From Neorhizobium galegae (lineage in GTDB: Bacteria > Pseudomonadota > Alphaproteobacteria > Rhizobiales > Rhizobiaceae), in the NCBI RefSeq assembly GCF_017877135.1, contig NZ_JAGIPH010000002.1, forward strand, positions 310,001-374,000: a stretch of 64,000 nucleotides of DNA. The letters run 5' to 3'. The notes beneath the pieces were generated by a model. That model was not told the DNA's origin. It worked only from the letters and a program-made list of their open reading frames with translations, and ran no database searches. Below, one piece after another: positions 45,386 through 53,334 of this stretch. The translations under genes were made by a program, and so were the position numbers. Position 1 is the first letter of the stretch; each line of letters starts with the position of its first letter.

Positions 45386-46471
45386 TCAGGCCGCCGCCCG
45401 TTTCTCGGCGTTGAAGTCGTGGAGCAGAAGCGCGATCTCAAAACCCCGGCGAGCCAGCCAATGGGCGACAATCCGGGCGCGAGCGCCGAGAGAATCGTCG
45501 ACCAAGATAACCCGCGCTCCGCGCACCGAGAGTGTGCGATAGGCGACACCCAGCAGCTGCCCACCTTCCGACGAGATGGAGTGCGGCAGATGATCCGCCG
45601 CAAATTCCTCCGGCGTGCGCACGTCGAGAAGATAGGTTGTCCGCTCCGGATCGGACGTCCAGGCTTTCGCTGTTTCGAGGTCGATGAAGGTCAGCTGATC
45701 GTCCTTTGACAAGGTGGCGAGATGGTCCTCCGCAAACCGCACCGCCTGATCGCTGGCTTTGCCGAACGTGGCCGTCAGGCCCTGTTCCAGCCCAAAGCCT
45801 GCTTCCGTCCAGCCGCGTGTTCCCTCGTCCAGATAGGCCACGAAGTTCTCCACCCCGGCATCGATCAGCGTCTGGGCGCCGAGGATTGCGCGCGGCAGGC
45901 CGGCGCAGGAAACGACCACTTTCGTCTGCGGGTTCGGCACGCTGTCGCGGAAGCGCAGCAGAAGCTCCGCGCCGGGAATGGCGACCGCGCCCGGCACATG
46001 GCCCTTCTCGAATTCCGGCAAAGTGCGCGTGTCGATGACGATCACATCTTCACCGGCATCGCGCCAGGCCTGAAGTTCGGCTGCGAAAACGACGGGTGTC
46101 TGCTTTTCGTCGCGGATCTTTTTCACGAAAGGCACGCCCGGCACATCGAAGGTGGGCAGGTTGTCGGTTCCCTTCTCGGTCCAGGCGGGAATGCCGCCCT
46201 TCAGGGCATGAAGATCGCCCCAGCCATTCTTCGACAGCGCCTCGGCAGCTGCGACCGCGGCTCCCTTGCCGTCGTCCACGAGCACGGTGCGGATCGAGCG
46301 GCGGGGGATGAAGCGATCGATCTCGGCAAACAGCCGGTCCGCCGGCAGATTGGTGGCAAACAGCGGCGAGGCATAGCCGACCTCATCTGCGGGGCGAATA
46401 TCGAGAACCGCAAGTTCCCGGCGATCCGCCAGCCAGGCGGCGAAAGTCTTCTTGTCGATCTGATGTGTCAT
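45386..46471 (-). CDS. Triple-rhodanese sulfurtransferase-like protein
   Basis: A 361-residue cytoplasmic protein with three tandem rhodanese domains: about 1-110, 125-240 and 255-355. Only the middle domain keeps a catalytic cysteine, in VVVSCAGLPRAILGA; the equivalent loops of the first (VLVDDGKGAA) and third (VILVDDSLGARA) have aspartate. Rhodaneses move sulfane sulfur as a persulfide. It sits 11 bases downstream of the peptide-type binding protein gene on the same strand, so it probably handles sulfur from the imported compounds. Confidence 0.85.
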   Translation of the reverse strand: MTHQIDKKTFAAWLADRRELAVLDIRPADEVGYASPLFATNLPADRLFAEIDRFIPRRSIRTVLVDDGKGAAVAAAEALSKNGWGDLHALKGGIPAWTEKGTDNLPTFDVPGVPFVKKIRDEKQTPVVFAAELQAWRDAGEDVIVIDTRTLPEFEKGHVPGAVAIPGAELLLRFRDSVPNPQTKVVVSCAGLPRAILGAQTLIDAGVENFVAYLDEGTRGWTEAGFGLEQGLTATFGKASDQAVRFAEDHLATLSKDDQLTFIDLETAKAWTSDPERTTYLLDVRTPEEFAADHLPHSISSEGGQLLGVAYRTLSVRGARVILVDDSLGARARIVAHWLARRGFEIALLLHDFNAEKRAAA

Positions 46472-46482
46472 TTCGCTCTCCT

Positions 46483-48093
46483 TCAGACGCCCGGTTCCAG
46501 CCAGATGTCGCCAAAGCTCCAGTTGAGGCCCTGGGCGCCGGTGACGAAATTCTTCACGCGCTTGTTGGCGACGATCTGGCTGCCGGCGGCGACGAGATCG
46601 ACGGAGGCCACCTCGTCATGGATGAGATGCTGGAAGCGGCTCCACAATTCCCAGCGCTTTTGCGGGTCCGACTCGATGGCGGCGGCCTCCAGCAGGGCAT
46701 CCGCCTGCGGATTGTCGTAATGGGCGGCATTCGAGAAGGGCAGGCCGATCTTGAAGTTCTTGCTCCAGTAGGCGCGCTGGATGCCGAGCGTCGGATCAAA
46801 CGTGTTCGACAGCGATTCCACCACGAGATCGAAGGCCCGATCCGTGTAGACCGTCTTCAGGAAGGTCGGCAGGTCGTATTTGCGGATCTCGATGCCGATG
46901 CCGATCTTTTCCAGCTGGCTGCGGATCACATCGGCGTAGCCTGGCACCAGGTAGGAATTGTAGGTCAGCCGCAGTTGAAAGCGCTTGCCATCCGCCTTGC
47001 GCGGAAAGCCCGCCTTGTCGAGCAGCGCTTCTGCCGCCTTGGGATCGTAGGGGTGGGCGGTGATCTTGGAATCATACCAGTTCGGCAGGGCTGTGCTGAC
47101 GGGGCTGGGCGACACCTGCCCATAGCCGTAGAGCGCGACATTGACGATTTCCTGCAGGTTGATCGCCTTGGCGATGGCAAGACGGACATCCTTGTTGCGC
47201 AGCAGCTCGGTATCGTAATTGAAGAAAAGCTGCTGTTGCGGGCCCGCATAGGCATAGGTCGTGGTATCGACCACCAGATTCTTGTTCTGCTTCAGGCGCT
47301 CGATGTCCGCCAGCGGCACCGGGTTGTCGCCAATATCGGCCTCCCCCGTTTCCAGCGCCACGGCACGGGCTGCGGGGTCGGTCACGATGCGCAGCACGAC
47401 GCGGTCGAGATAGGGCTTGCCCTTGTCCCAGTAGTTGGGGTTCTTCTCGAAGATCAGGTGACTGCCCGGTACCCATTCGCTGAGCTTGAACGGACCGGTG
47501 CCGATGGCGGTCTTCAAGGTCTGGCCGTCGCCGGGCGGCAGTTTTTCGAAAATGTGCTTCGGGACGATCGGGGATTCGGAGCTCGACTGGGCCGCCAGCA
47601 GGAAGGGAGCGGGCTTGGAAAGCACGATAACGGCGGTCAGCGGGTCCGGCGTCTCGACGGCCACTACGTTCTGGTAGGTGATGCGGCCGCGCGGATGCGC
47701 CTCCTTCAGGCGGAAGATGGAGAAGGCCACGTCTTCGGAGGTGAAATCCGCGCCGTCATGCCACTTCACGCCGGGCCGGAGCTTGAAGGTGTAGCGTAGG
47801 TTATCCGGGGAGATCGACCATTCGGTCGCCAGAAGCGGCTGCGGCTTCAGATCGAAATCGAAGGTCAGCAGGCCTTCGACGATTTTCGGCCCGATGGCCT
47901 GCCCGGTGCCGGAGGAGGTGTTGATGGCAAACAGCGCATTGCCCGGATCGACGCGGTAGAGAAGCTTCAGCGTTCCGCCGGAGACGGGCTTTGCCGTCTG
48001 CGCCGATGCAAAGGACGGTGACAGCAAGGAGAGGGAGGTTCCGGCCGTGGCAGCCAGCAGCAGGCTGTTGAAGGCGCGTCTTGAAAATGACAT
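46483..48093 (-). CDS. ABC transporter substrate-binding protein, SBP_bac_5 family (Tat-exported)
   Basis: A 536-residue periplasmic binding protein of the DppA/OppA family. The N-terminus MSFSRRAFNSLLLAATAG has a twin-arginine signal. Family landmarks are EGLLTFDFDLKPQPLLATEW, KLRPGVKWHDGADFTSEDVAFS and GTGPFKLSEWVPGSHLIFEKNPNYW. It is a clear paralog of the binding protein at 62235, and no permease gene adjoins it, so it may share the DppBCDF-like importer 12 kb away. First gene of the leftward rhodanese-DszC-DszA unit. Confidence 0.92.
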   Translation of the reverse strand: MSFSRRAFNSLLLAATAGTSLSLLSPSFASAQTAKPVSGGTLKLLYRVDPGNALFAINTSSGTGQAIGPKIVEGLLTFDFDLKPQPLLATEWSISPDNLRYTFKLRPGVKWHDGADFTSEDVAFSIFRLKEAHPRGRITYQNVVAVETPDPLTAVIVLSKPAPFLLAAQSSSESPIVPKHIFEKLPPGDGQTLKTAIGTGPFKLSEWVPGSHLIFEKNPNYWDKGKPYLDRVVLRIVTDPAARAVALETGEADIGDNPVPLADIERLKQNKNLVVDTTTYAYAGPQQQLFFNYDTELLRNKDVRLAIAKAINLQEIVNVALYGYGQVSPSPVSTALPNWYDSKITAHPYDPKAAEALLDKAGFPRKADGKRFQLRLTYNSYLVPGYADVIRSQLEKIGIGIEIRKYDLPTFLKTVYTDRAFDLVVESLSNTFDPTLGIQRAYWSKNFKIGLPFSNAAHYDNPQADALLEAAAIESDPQKRWELWSRFQHLIHDEVASVDLVAAGSQIVANKRVKNFVTGAQGLNWSFGDIWLEPGV

Positions 48094-48491
48094 GGGCGCA
48101 GTCTCCTGTGAACGAGGGGCAATCCGATCGTCAGAGCATCACGAAGCCTCGCCGAATTCAGAAGAATGAATTTCTTTATGGAGCAGTAAAATTTCCTGTG
48201 TCCGGTAGAATTTGCTAGGATCGAGGGTGATCTGGCCCTTTTCAGTTCGTCTGAGGGCTCGCCGCGAGTTTGCCGAACCTCACCATTTGGCGTCCGCGCC
48301 ATTTGAGAAAAATCAGCCGAACCGCCATTGCGCCCGAACGGCCGAAATGATCTTTCATCCAGCCTCATGCTGTTGGGAGGAAATTCCTCGGCAAGGCGGC
48401 AAGTCGGAGTTTTAGTGAGCGTGACAGAGGACGGCAGCCCAAGCGCGCTCGCTGGCCATTGAAGAGAAATCCATTCAGGCGAGGACATTTC
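48094..48491. promoter_or_regulatory. Divergent promoter region of the sulfur cluster
   Basis: 398 bases between two outward-facing units. An AT-rich block at 48155-48220 has several AATTT/GAATTT motifs (GAATTCAGAAG, GAATGAATTTC, TAAAATTTCC, TAGAATTTGC) at roughly 10-20 base intervals, as expected for LysR-type sulfur regulators such as CysB. No exact consensus is assigned. Confidence 0.4.
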
Positions 48492-49352
48492 ATGACATCG
48501 ACAGTTTTACGGCAGATATCCTCGCAGGATGGCGAGGTGGATCGAGAGACACTTTGGCAGGCACGGTATGGTCGGGCACCGGTTCCGGCCCTGCCTTCCG
48601 AGTGGAACGAAACGCTCGAGGTCCTGCTCAGCCACCGAAGCTCGCGCAATTATCGCGCTGATGCCTTGCCAACCGGTACGGTCGAACTGCTGGTGGCCGC
48701 CGCCCAATCGGCGCCGACCTCGTCCAACCTTCAGGCCTGGAGCGTGATTGCCGTGGAAGACCCGGAGCGGAAAGCCCGGCTTGCGGGCTTTACCGGCGGC
48801 AATGCCCATATTCTGGCGGCCCCGCTTTTCCTGGTCTGGCTGGTCGATCTGTCACGCCTGAGGGAGATTGCCCGCCAGCATGGCAACAGTGGCGAAGGGC
48901 TCGATTTCCACGAGAGCTTCCTGATCGGCGCGATCGATGCGGCGCTTGCCGCGCAGAATGCGGTGGTGGCCATCGACTCGCTCGGGCTCGGTTCCTGCTA
49001 TATCGGCGGCATGCGCAACCAGCCGGAAGATGTGGCCCGCGAACTGAAGCTGCCGCCGGAAACGGTTGCCGTCTTCGGCCTGACCGTCGGCTATCCGGAT
49101 CCTGCGGTGGAAACGGATGTGAAGCCGCGCCTGCCGCAATCGGCCGTCCTCTTCCGCGAAGAGTATGGAACAATCCGCCCGGAGGATCTCGCCTCCTATG
49201 ATGACGCCATGAAGGCCTTCCAGCAGAAGCAGAAGCTGCCGCTCTCCGGCTGGACCAGCGTGATTGCCAAGCGCATCGAAAACGCAGCGGCGCTCAAGGG
49301 GCGCTCGCAGCTCACCGCCATTCTGCGGCGGCTTGGATTCCCTCTGAAGTAG
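48492..49352 (+). CDS. Nitroreductase-family flavin oxidoreductase
   Basis: A 286-residue FMN enzyme of the nitroreductase superfamily (NfsA/FRP-like). Landmarks are LSHRSSRNYRADALPTGTVELLVAAAQSAPTSSNLQAW at the FMN site and LGSCYIGGMRNQPEDVARELKLP toward the C-terminus. Enzymes of this group can supply reduced flavin to partner monooxygenases, and no other flavin reductase is in the cluster, so a DszD-like role is plausible. The start at 48492 has GCGAGGA upstream. A strong terminator follows. Confidence 0.85.
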   Translation: MTSTVLRQISSQDGEVDRETLWQARYGRAPVPALPSEWNETLEVLLSHRSSRNYRADALPTGTVELLVAAAQSAPTSSNLQAWSVIAVEDPERKARLAGFTGGNAHILAAPLFLVWLVDLSRLREIARQHGNSGEGLDFHESFLIGAIDAALAAQNAVVAIDSLGLGSCYIGGMRNQPEDVARELKLPPETVAVFGLTVGYPDPAVETDVKPRLPQSAVLFREEYGTIRPEDLASYDDAMKAFQQKQKLPLSGWTSVIAKRIENAAALKGRSQLTAILRRLGFPLK

Positions 49353-49432
49353 CCTTGGCTCGCTTCATGGTGATTGTTTCGGGAAAAGGCTTTCTACTTT
49401 TTCCCGCAAACGCCCAATGGGGTCGGATGTGG

Positions 49433-49458
49433 GGGCCGGATGCGAATCCGGCCCTTTT
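49433..49458 (+). terminator. Rho-independent terminator after the nitroreductase gene
   Basis: GGGCCGGAT-GCGA-ATCCGGCCC followed by TTTT. A further imperfect stem (GGGAAAA...TTTTTCCC) lies just upstream. Confidence 0.82.
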
Positions 49459-49512
49459 CGCGCCAACCGGGACTTGGAAACGATCCGTTCCCGCCCCCGC
49501 GTGATTATAGTA

Positions 49513-49518
49513 TATAAT
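49513..49518 (+). promoter_or_regulatory. Probable -10 element for the DszB-like gene
   Basis: TATAAT within an AT-rich stretch (GATTATAGTATATAATTT) 65 bases before the DszB-like start, right after the terminator. A matching -35 is not obvious, which suits activator-dependent transcription. Confidence 0.45.
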
Positions 49519-49583
49519 TTCTATGGACTTTTCATGAATGTCGTTAGCCTGAGGCATCCTTTTCTCCGACGCAGGATGTCTCG

Positions 49584-50639
49584 ATGGCGCAGGCCGCTCC
49601 CCGTCTTTCCTCTGCACCGTCCTCGGTGTGGTATACGCGCTGCCCGGCGCCGACGCCGCTTTCCATCGCGGCCCAGCTGGGTTGGGTGGACCAGGCGTTT
49701 TCCCGCCACCGGATCGATGTCACGTCTATTCGGGATTCCGCCGATCCAAAAATCCGCCAGAGCCATTTCGACCATCATCTCGACTGGTCGTTCCGTCAGG
49801 GCGGCAATATTCCGCCGATTTGGGCGCGATCCGGCGGGCGCCGCACCCGTCTCGTCGGCTTGACGCGGACCGATGAATTTCAGGCGGTGATCACGTTGCC
49901 GCATCTCGGCATTCGTACTGGCGCAGACCTCAAGGGACGAAAGCTCGGGCTGCCCCGCCGTCCCGGCGATATCATCGACTTCCAGCGGGCAACCTCCTTG
50001 AAGGGCATCGTGTCGGCGCTGGAAATTCATGGTCTGGCGGCTGCCGACGTGGAGCTGGTGGATCTGGTCGCGCAGTCCTCCAGCCCCGGTTCGAGCGCGG
50101 ACGCCTCGACCTTTACGCCGCGCCGCAAGCTTCCCTATGGCGAGGAGATCGCGGCACTGCATCGCGGCGAGATCGACGCCTTCTTCGTCAAGGGGGCGGA
50201 GGGTGTCACCGTCGCCAGCCTGATCTGCGCCCATATCGTGGTCGAGACGGGTTTTCACCCGGACCCCAAGATCCGCATCAACAACGGCACGCCGCGCCCC
50301 CTGACGGTGGATGCGACCTTTGCCGACGAGCGCCCGGATCTCGTGGCGGAATTGATTGCCACGATCCAGCGCGTGGCCGACTGGGCCGAACAGCATCCGT
50401 CGGACGCCGTCCGCTTCATCGCGAATGAAATCGGTGTCAGCGAGGATGCGGTCCGGACCGCCAATGGTCCCGAGGTTCACCGCCATCTGGCGCTGACGCT
50501 CGACAGGGACGAGATCGATGCCATCGCGCATTTCAAGGATTTCCTGCTGGAATGGAAGTTCATTCCGGAAAACTTCAACGTCGAAAACTGGGTGGATCCG
50601 CGCCCGCTGGCGCTGGCGCATCTGCGTCAGCCTTTGTGA
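49584..50639 (+). CDS. DszB-like desulfinase (SBP fold, cytoplasmic)
   Basis: A 351-residue protein of the NitT/TauT binding-protein fold but without a signal peptide. It matches the DszB pattern: YTRCPAPTP (C20) as in the YSNCPVP of DszB, and HFDHHLDWSFRQGGNIPP (H61, R71) as in the HF...R-x-GG-x-IPP of DszB. The His-Arg spacing is ten, identical to H60-R70. DszB cleaves an aryl sulfinate to release sulfite. The C-terminus (ALHRGEIDAFFVKGAEG, FLLEWKFIPE) also aligns. It heads a unit with the NmrA-like and SfnG-like genes. It could be annotated as an ABC binding protein; I consider the enzyme role more likely. Confidence 0.78.
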   Translation: MAQAAPRLSSAPSSVWYTRCPAPTPLSIAAQLGWVDQAFSRHRIDVTSIRDSADPKIRQSHFDHHLDWSFRQGGNIPPIWARSGGRRTRLVGLTRTDEFQAVITLPHLGIRTGADLKGRKLGLPRRPGDIIDFQRATSLKGIVSALEIHGLAAADVELVDLVAQSSSPGSSADASTFTPRRKLPYGEEIAALHRGEIDAFFVKGAEGVTVASLICAHIVVETGFHPDPKIRINNGTPRPLTVDATFADERPDLVAELIATIQRVADWAEQHPSDAVRFIANEIGVSEDAVRTANGPEVHRHLALTLDRDEIDAIAHFKDFLLEWKFIPENFNVENWVDPRPLALAHLRQPL

Positions 50640-50648
50640 GGTCGGATC

Positions 50649-51524
50649 ATGCCATCCTCCATCCTTGTCACGGGTGCCACGGGCCGGCTCGGCCAGCTGG
50701 TGACGCGCCGTTTGATCTACAGCGGTGATCGTGTCCGCGTCCTGACACGCCGCCCCGACGAAGCAAAGCGGCTCTTTAACGGCGCGGTCGATATCGCTCA
50801 AGGAGACTTTGGAGACCGTTCAAGCCTGATGACGGCCTTGAATGGCGTCGAGCGGGTCTTTCTTCTGTCTCCGATCAGCGCCAATCTTGGCGCCCACCAG
50901 ACCGCTCTCATCGATGCGGCAGCCGATGCGGGCGTGCGCCATATCGTGAAGATCTCGGGCTCGACCTGGACGATCGAACATTCCGACCGCTCCACGGCCG
51001 GTGCGCAGCACCGAAAGGTGGAGGCGCATCTTGCCGCGCGCGGTCTTTCTCATGCGATCATCCGTCCCAATGCGTGGATGCAGGTGTCCCTGGCGCCGGT
51101 CATTGCCGCCGCTCTGGCCGGCCGCGATCTGCCGGGTCGCTATGCGGGCGCCGCCGTCTCCTTTATCAACATCAACGACATTGCCGATGTCGCCGCGCGT
51201 GTGTTGCATTCCGGGTTGAACGTCAGCGAACCGCTGGTGCTGACCGGCGCGAAAGCCTTCACCACCTCGGACATCGCAGGCCTCGTCTCCGCCATTCTGC
51301 GCCGCCCCGTCGGCATCGATACGCAAGCGGTCGCTGTCTCCCCCGGACACGACGATACGTTTGCGGCGCAGGCGGTGCGGGAGTTTGGCGCCCTCATTGC
51401 AGAAGGACTGGCCGCGCCGGTGACCGACACCGTCGAGCGTATGTTGGGGCGCAGGCCCATCAGCCTGCGCCATGTGCTCGAACAGGCGCTCATGCCTTCG
51501 AAACGTAATGCCGAAACAGGCTGA
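50649..51524 (+). CDS. NmrA-like NAD(P)-binding oxidoreductase (SDR)
   Basis: A 291-residue atypical short-chain dehydrogenase with the Rossmann motif ILVTGATGRLGQLVTRRLI and the NmrA/quinone-reductase-like body (VKISGSTWTIEHSDRSTAGAQHRKVE, RPNAWMQ). Such proteins reduce quinones or act as NAD(P) sensors. It begins 9 bases after the DszB-like stop and ends 12 bases before the SfnG-like start, so it is clearly part of the operon. The substrate in this pathway is unknown. Confidence 0.85.
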   Translation: MPSSILVTGATGRLGQLVTRRLIYSGDRVRVLTRRPDEAKRLFNGAVDIAQGDFGDRSSLMTALNGVERVFLLSPISANLGAHQTALIDAAADAGVRHIVKISGSTWTIEHSDRSTAGAQHRKVEAHLAARGLSHAIIRPNAWMQVSLAPVIAAALAGRDLPGRYAGAAVSFININDIADVAARVLHSGLNVSEPLVLTGAKAFTTSDIAGLVSAILRRPVGIDTQAVAVSPGHDDTFAAQAVREFGALIAEGLAAPVTDTVERMLGRRPISLRHVLEQALMPSKRNAETG

Positions 51525-51536
51525 GGGAGACAGACA

Positions 51537-52706
51537 ATGGCAGTGACGGCTATTCAGGCCACCGGCGCGGAATTGAGGGCGCCATCGGATTTCGAGGAAA
51601 GTCCGCTCAGCCGGGCGACGCGCCAGCCGCTGATGCTGGGGCTGTTTCTCAATCTGCAGGACATCAACTTCTCCAGCCTGCCGACCAGCAACAGCTGGAC
51701 CTTCGATTACAACGCGGAGCTGGTGAAGCGGGCGGACGAGTTGGGTTTCGAGATCGCCTTCAGCCGCACGCAGTGGCTGCCCAAGGGCGGCTATGACGGC
51801 GAATCCTCGCTCGACAGTTTTATTGCACTCGGCGCCATGGCGGCGATCACCAAGAACATCCTGCTCATCTCGACGATCCATGTGCTGTACGGGCCGCTGC
51901 ACCCGCTGCATCTGGCCAAATATGGTGCAACACTCGATCATATCGCCAAGGGTCGCTGGGGCATCAATATCGTCACCGGCCACCGCGCCATCGAGCATGA
52001 GATGTTCGGCTGGCAGCGCATCGACCACGACAAGCGCTACGAGATGGCCGCTGAACTCTTCGAGGTGCTGCACCATCTCTGGGGCAAAACGGAAAACTAC
52101 TCCTTTGAGGGCAAGCTCAATCCCTGGTCGGTCAACAATGGCTGGATCACGCCGAAGCCGCTGTTCGGGCGTCCCAACCTCGTCACGGCCACCGGTTCGC
52201 CGGCGGGCATTGATTTTGCCGCGCGCCATTCGGATCTCGTCTTCGTCACGTCTCCGGGCGGCGCGCATATCGAGAGCGCCCTGGAGACGCTGCCTGCTCA
52301 TATCCGGACGGTAAAGGATCGCGCCAACGCCTATGGCCGGAGCGTGAAAACCATCATCAACCCGATCATCGTCAGCCGCGATACGCAAGCGGAAGCGATT
52401 GCCTATGCCGATGCGATCGAGGCAGGCCGGCCGCAGCCGGGCACGCGCGCCTTTGCCACCAACAATTACGACAGCGATGCCCATGCCTGGCGCGGCCGCG
52501 GCGATGCCCGCCACAAGCAGGGCCGCAATCTCGGCGGCAATATCGAGATCATCGGCTCGCCGGAACAGGTGGTCGAGCAACTCATCGGTCTCAAGAAGGC
52601 GGGCATCGATGGCGTCCAATTGAATTTCTACGATTTCCGCGAGGACCTTGAATACTTCGCAGAACGCATCTTGCCTTTGATGAAGGAGGCCGGCCTGCGC
52701 CTCTAA
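51537..52706 (+). CDS. LLM-class flavin monooxygenase, SfnG/SsuD-like
   Basis: A 389-residue luciferase-like monooxygenase. Landmarks are WTFDYNAELVKRADELGFEIAFSRTQW, YGPLHPLHLAKYGATLDHIAKGRWGINIVTGHRAIEHEMFGW and EIIGSPEQVVEQLIGLKKAGIDGVQLNFYDF near the end. The layout is closest to SfnG (dimethylsulfone monooxygenase) and SsuD (alkanesulfonate monooxygenase), both of which cut C-S bonds with FMNH2. Third gene of the DszB-like operon; a textbook terminator follows about 80 bases later. Confidence 0.86.
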   Translation: MAVTAIQATGAELRAPSDFEESPLSRATRQPLMLGLFLNLQDINFSSLPTSNSWTFDYNAELVKRADELGFEIAFSRTQWLPKGGYDGESSLDSFIALGAMAAITKNILLISTIHVLYGPLHPLHLAKYGATLDHIAKGRWGINIVTGHRAIEHEMFGWQRIDHDKRYEMAAELFEVLHHLWGKTENYSFEGKLNPWSVNNGWITPKPLFGRPNLVTATGSPAGIDFAARHSDLVFVTSPGGAHIESALETLPAHIRTVKDRANAYGRSVKTIINPIIVSRDTQAEAIAYADAIEAGRPQPGTRAFATNNYDSDAHAWRGRGDARHKQGRNLGGNIEIIGSPEQVVEQLIGLKKAGIDGVQLNFYDFREDLEYFAERILPLMKEAGLRL

Positions 52707-52783
52707 CGCAAACCGCCATTCACGGGCGGCCATGGCAGGACTACACGCTGACACAGTTGAGGTGATGTGGGTCTCCTCCAACT

Positions 52784-52816
52784 CCCCGGCGCTCCTTCGG
52801 GACGCCGGGGCTTTTT
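52784..52816 (+). terminator. Rho-independent terminator after the SfnG-like gene
   Basis: CCCCGGCG, an 11-base loop (CTCCTTCGGGA), CGCCGGGG and a run of five Ts. Ends the DszB-like/NmrA/SfnG-like transcript. Confidence 0.9.
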
Positions 52817-52968
52817 GCGTTTCCGGCCACTTCCTGATGCCATTCAAACGAGGACGGCGTGCGCAATTTTTTTCTTCTTGATGCGCCAATATTGATTGCT
52901 GGACCGAAGCGCAATCCAGCTTCAAGCTGCATGCAGAGTTGAATTTTCCAATATGGATGGCGCATTGC

Positions 52969-53307
52969 ATGGCAAAGGACAGGCTCTTCCTCATCGCTCC
53001 CGGCTTTGAAGATCCGAAGTATCCGGGCACGGTCTTCGTCTGCCCCTACTGCAACCAGGTGGAAGGCCTGCTCGCGAGTTTTCCCGCTCTTGCGCAGAAG
53101 ATCGAGGTCAACCGGGTCGGTTTTCTGCGCCCGAGGGCGGACGTGATTGCCGTGGTCGGCGAGGAAAACCAGTCGCTGCCCTTGCTGGTGCTGGGCGACA
53201 ATCCACCGGAAGACGCGCGTGAGGCTGGCGGTGTTCATTTTGTGCAGGACACGAAGCGCATTCTCGATCTTCTGGCGGAGCGCCACGGCTTTCCCCGCCT
53301 GCATTAA
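52969..53307 (+). CDS. DUF3088 thioredoxin-fold protein with CPYC motif
   Basis: A 112-residue protein: MAKDRLFLIAPGFEDP, then VFVCPYCNQVEGLLASFP, a glutaredoxin-like CPYC placed after the first strand, and NQSLPLLVLG, which resembles the cis-proline loop. The end LLAERHGFPRLH is typical of DUF3088. A redox or thiol-transfer role is inferred from the motif and fold only. The start at 52969 matches the family; in-frame 52957 and TTG 52939 are alternatives. It has its own promoter after the terminator and precedes the DszA-like gene by 27 bases. Confidence 0.75.
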   Translation: MAKDRLFLIAPGFEDPKYPGTVFVCPYCNQVEGLLASFPALAQKIEVNRVGFLRPRADVIAVVGEENQSLPLLVLGDNPPEDAREAGGVHFVQDTKRILDLLAERHGFPRLH

Positions 53308-53334
53308 ATCTCGAACCGCAAAAAGGATGATCGC

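Noticed and set aside
49584-50639. Assignment as a NitT/TauT-type periplasmic binding protein
   Set aside because: No signal peptide, no matching permease or ATPase genes nearby, and the DszB active-site residues are conserved. The fold is shared, so the question needs an assay to settle.
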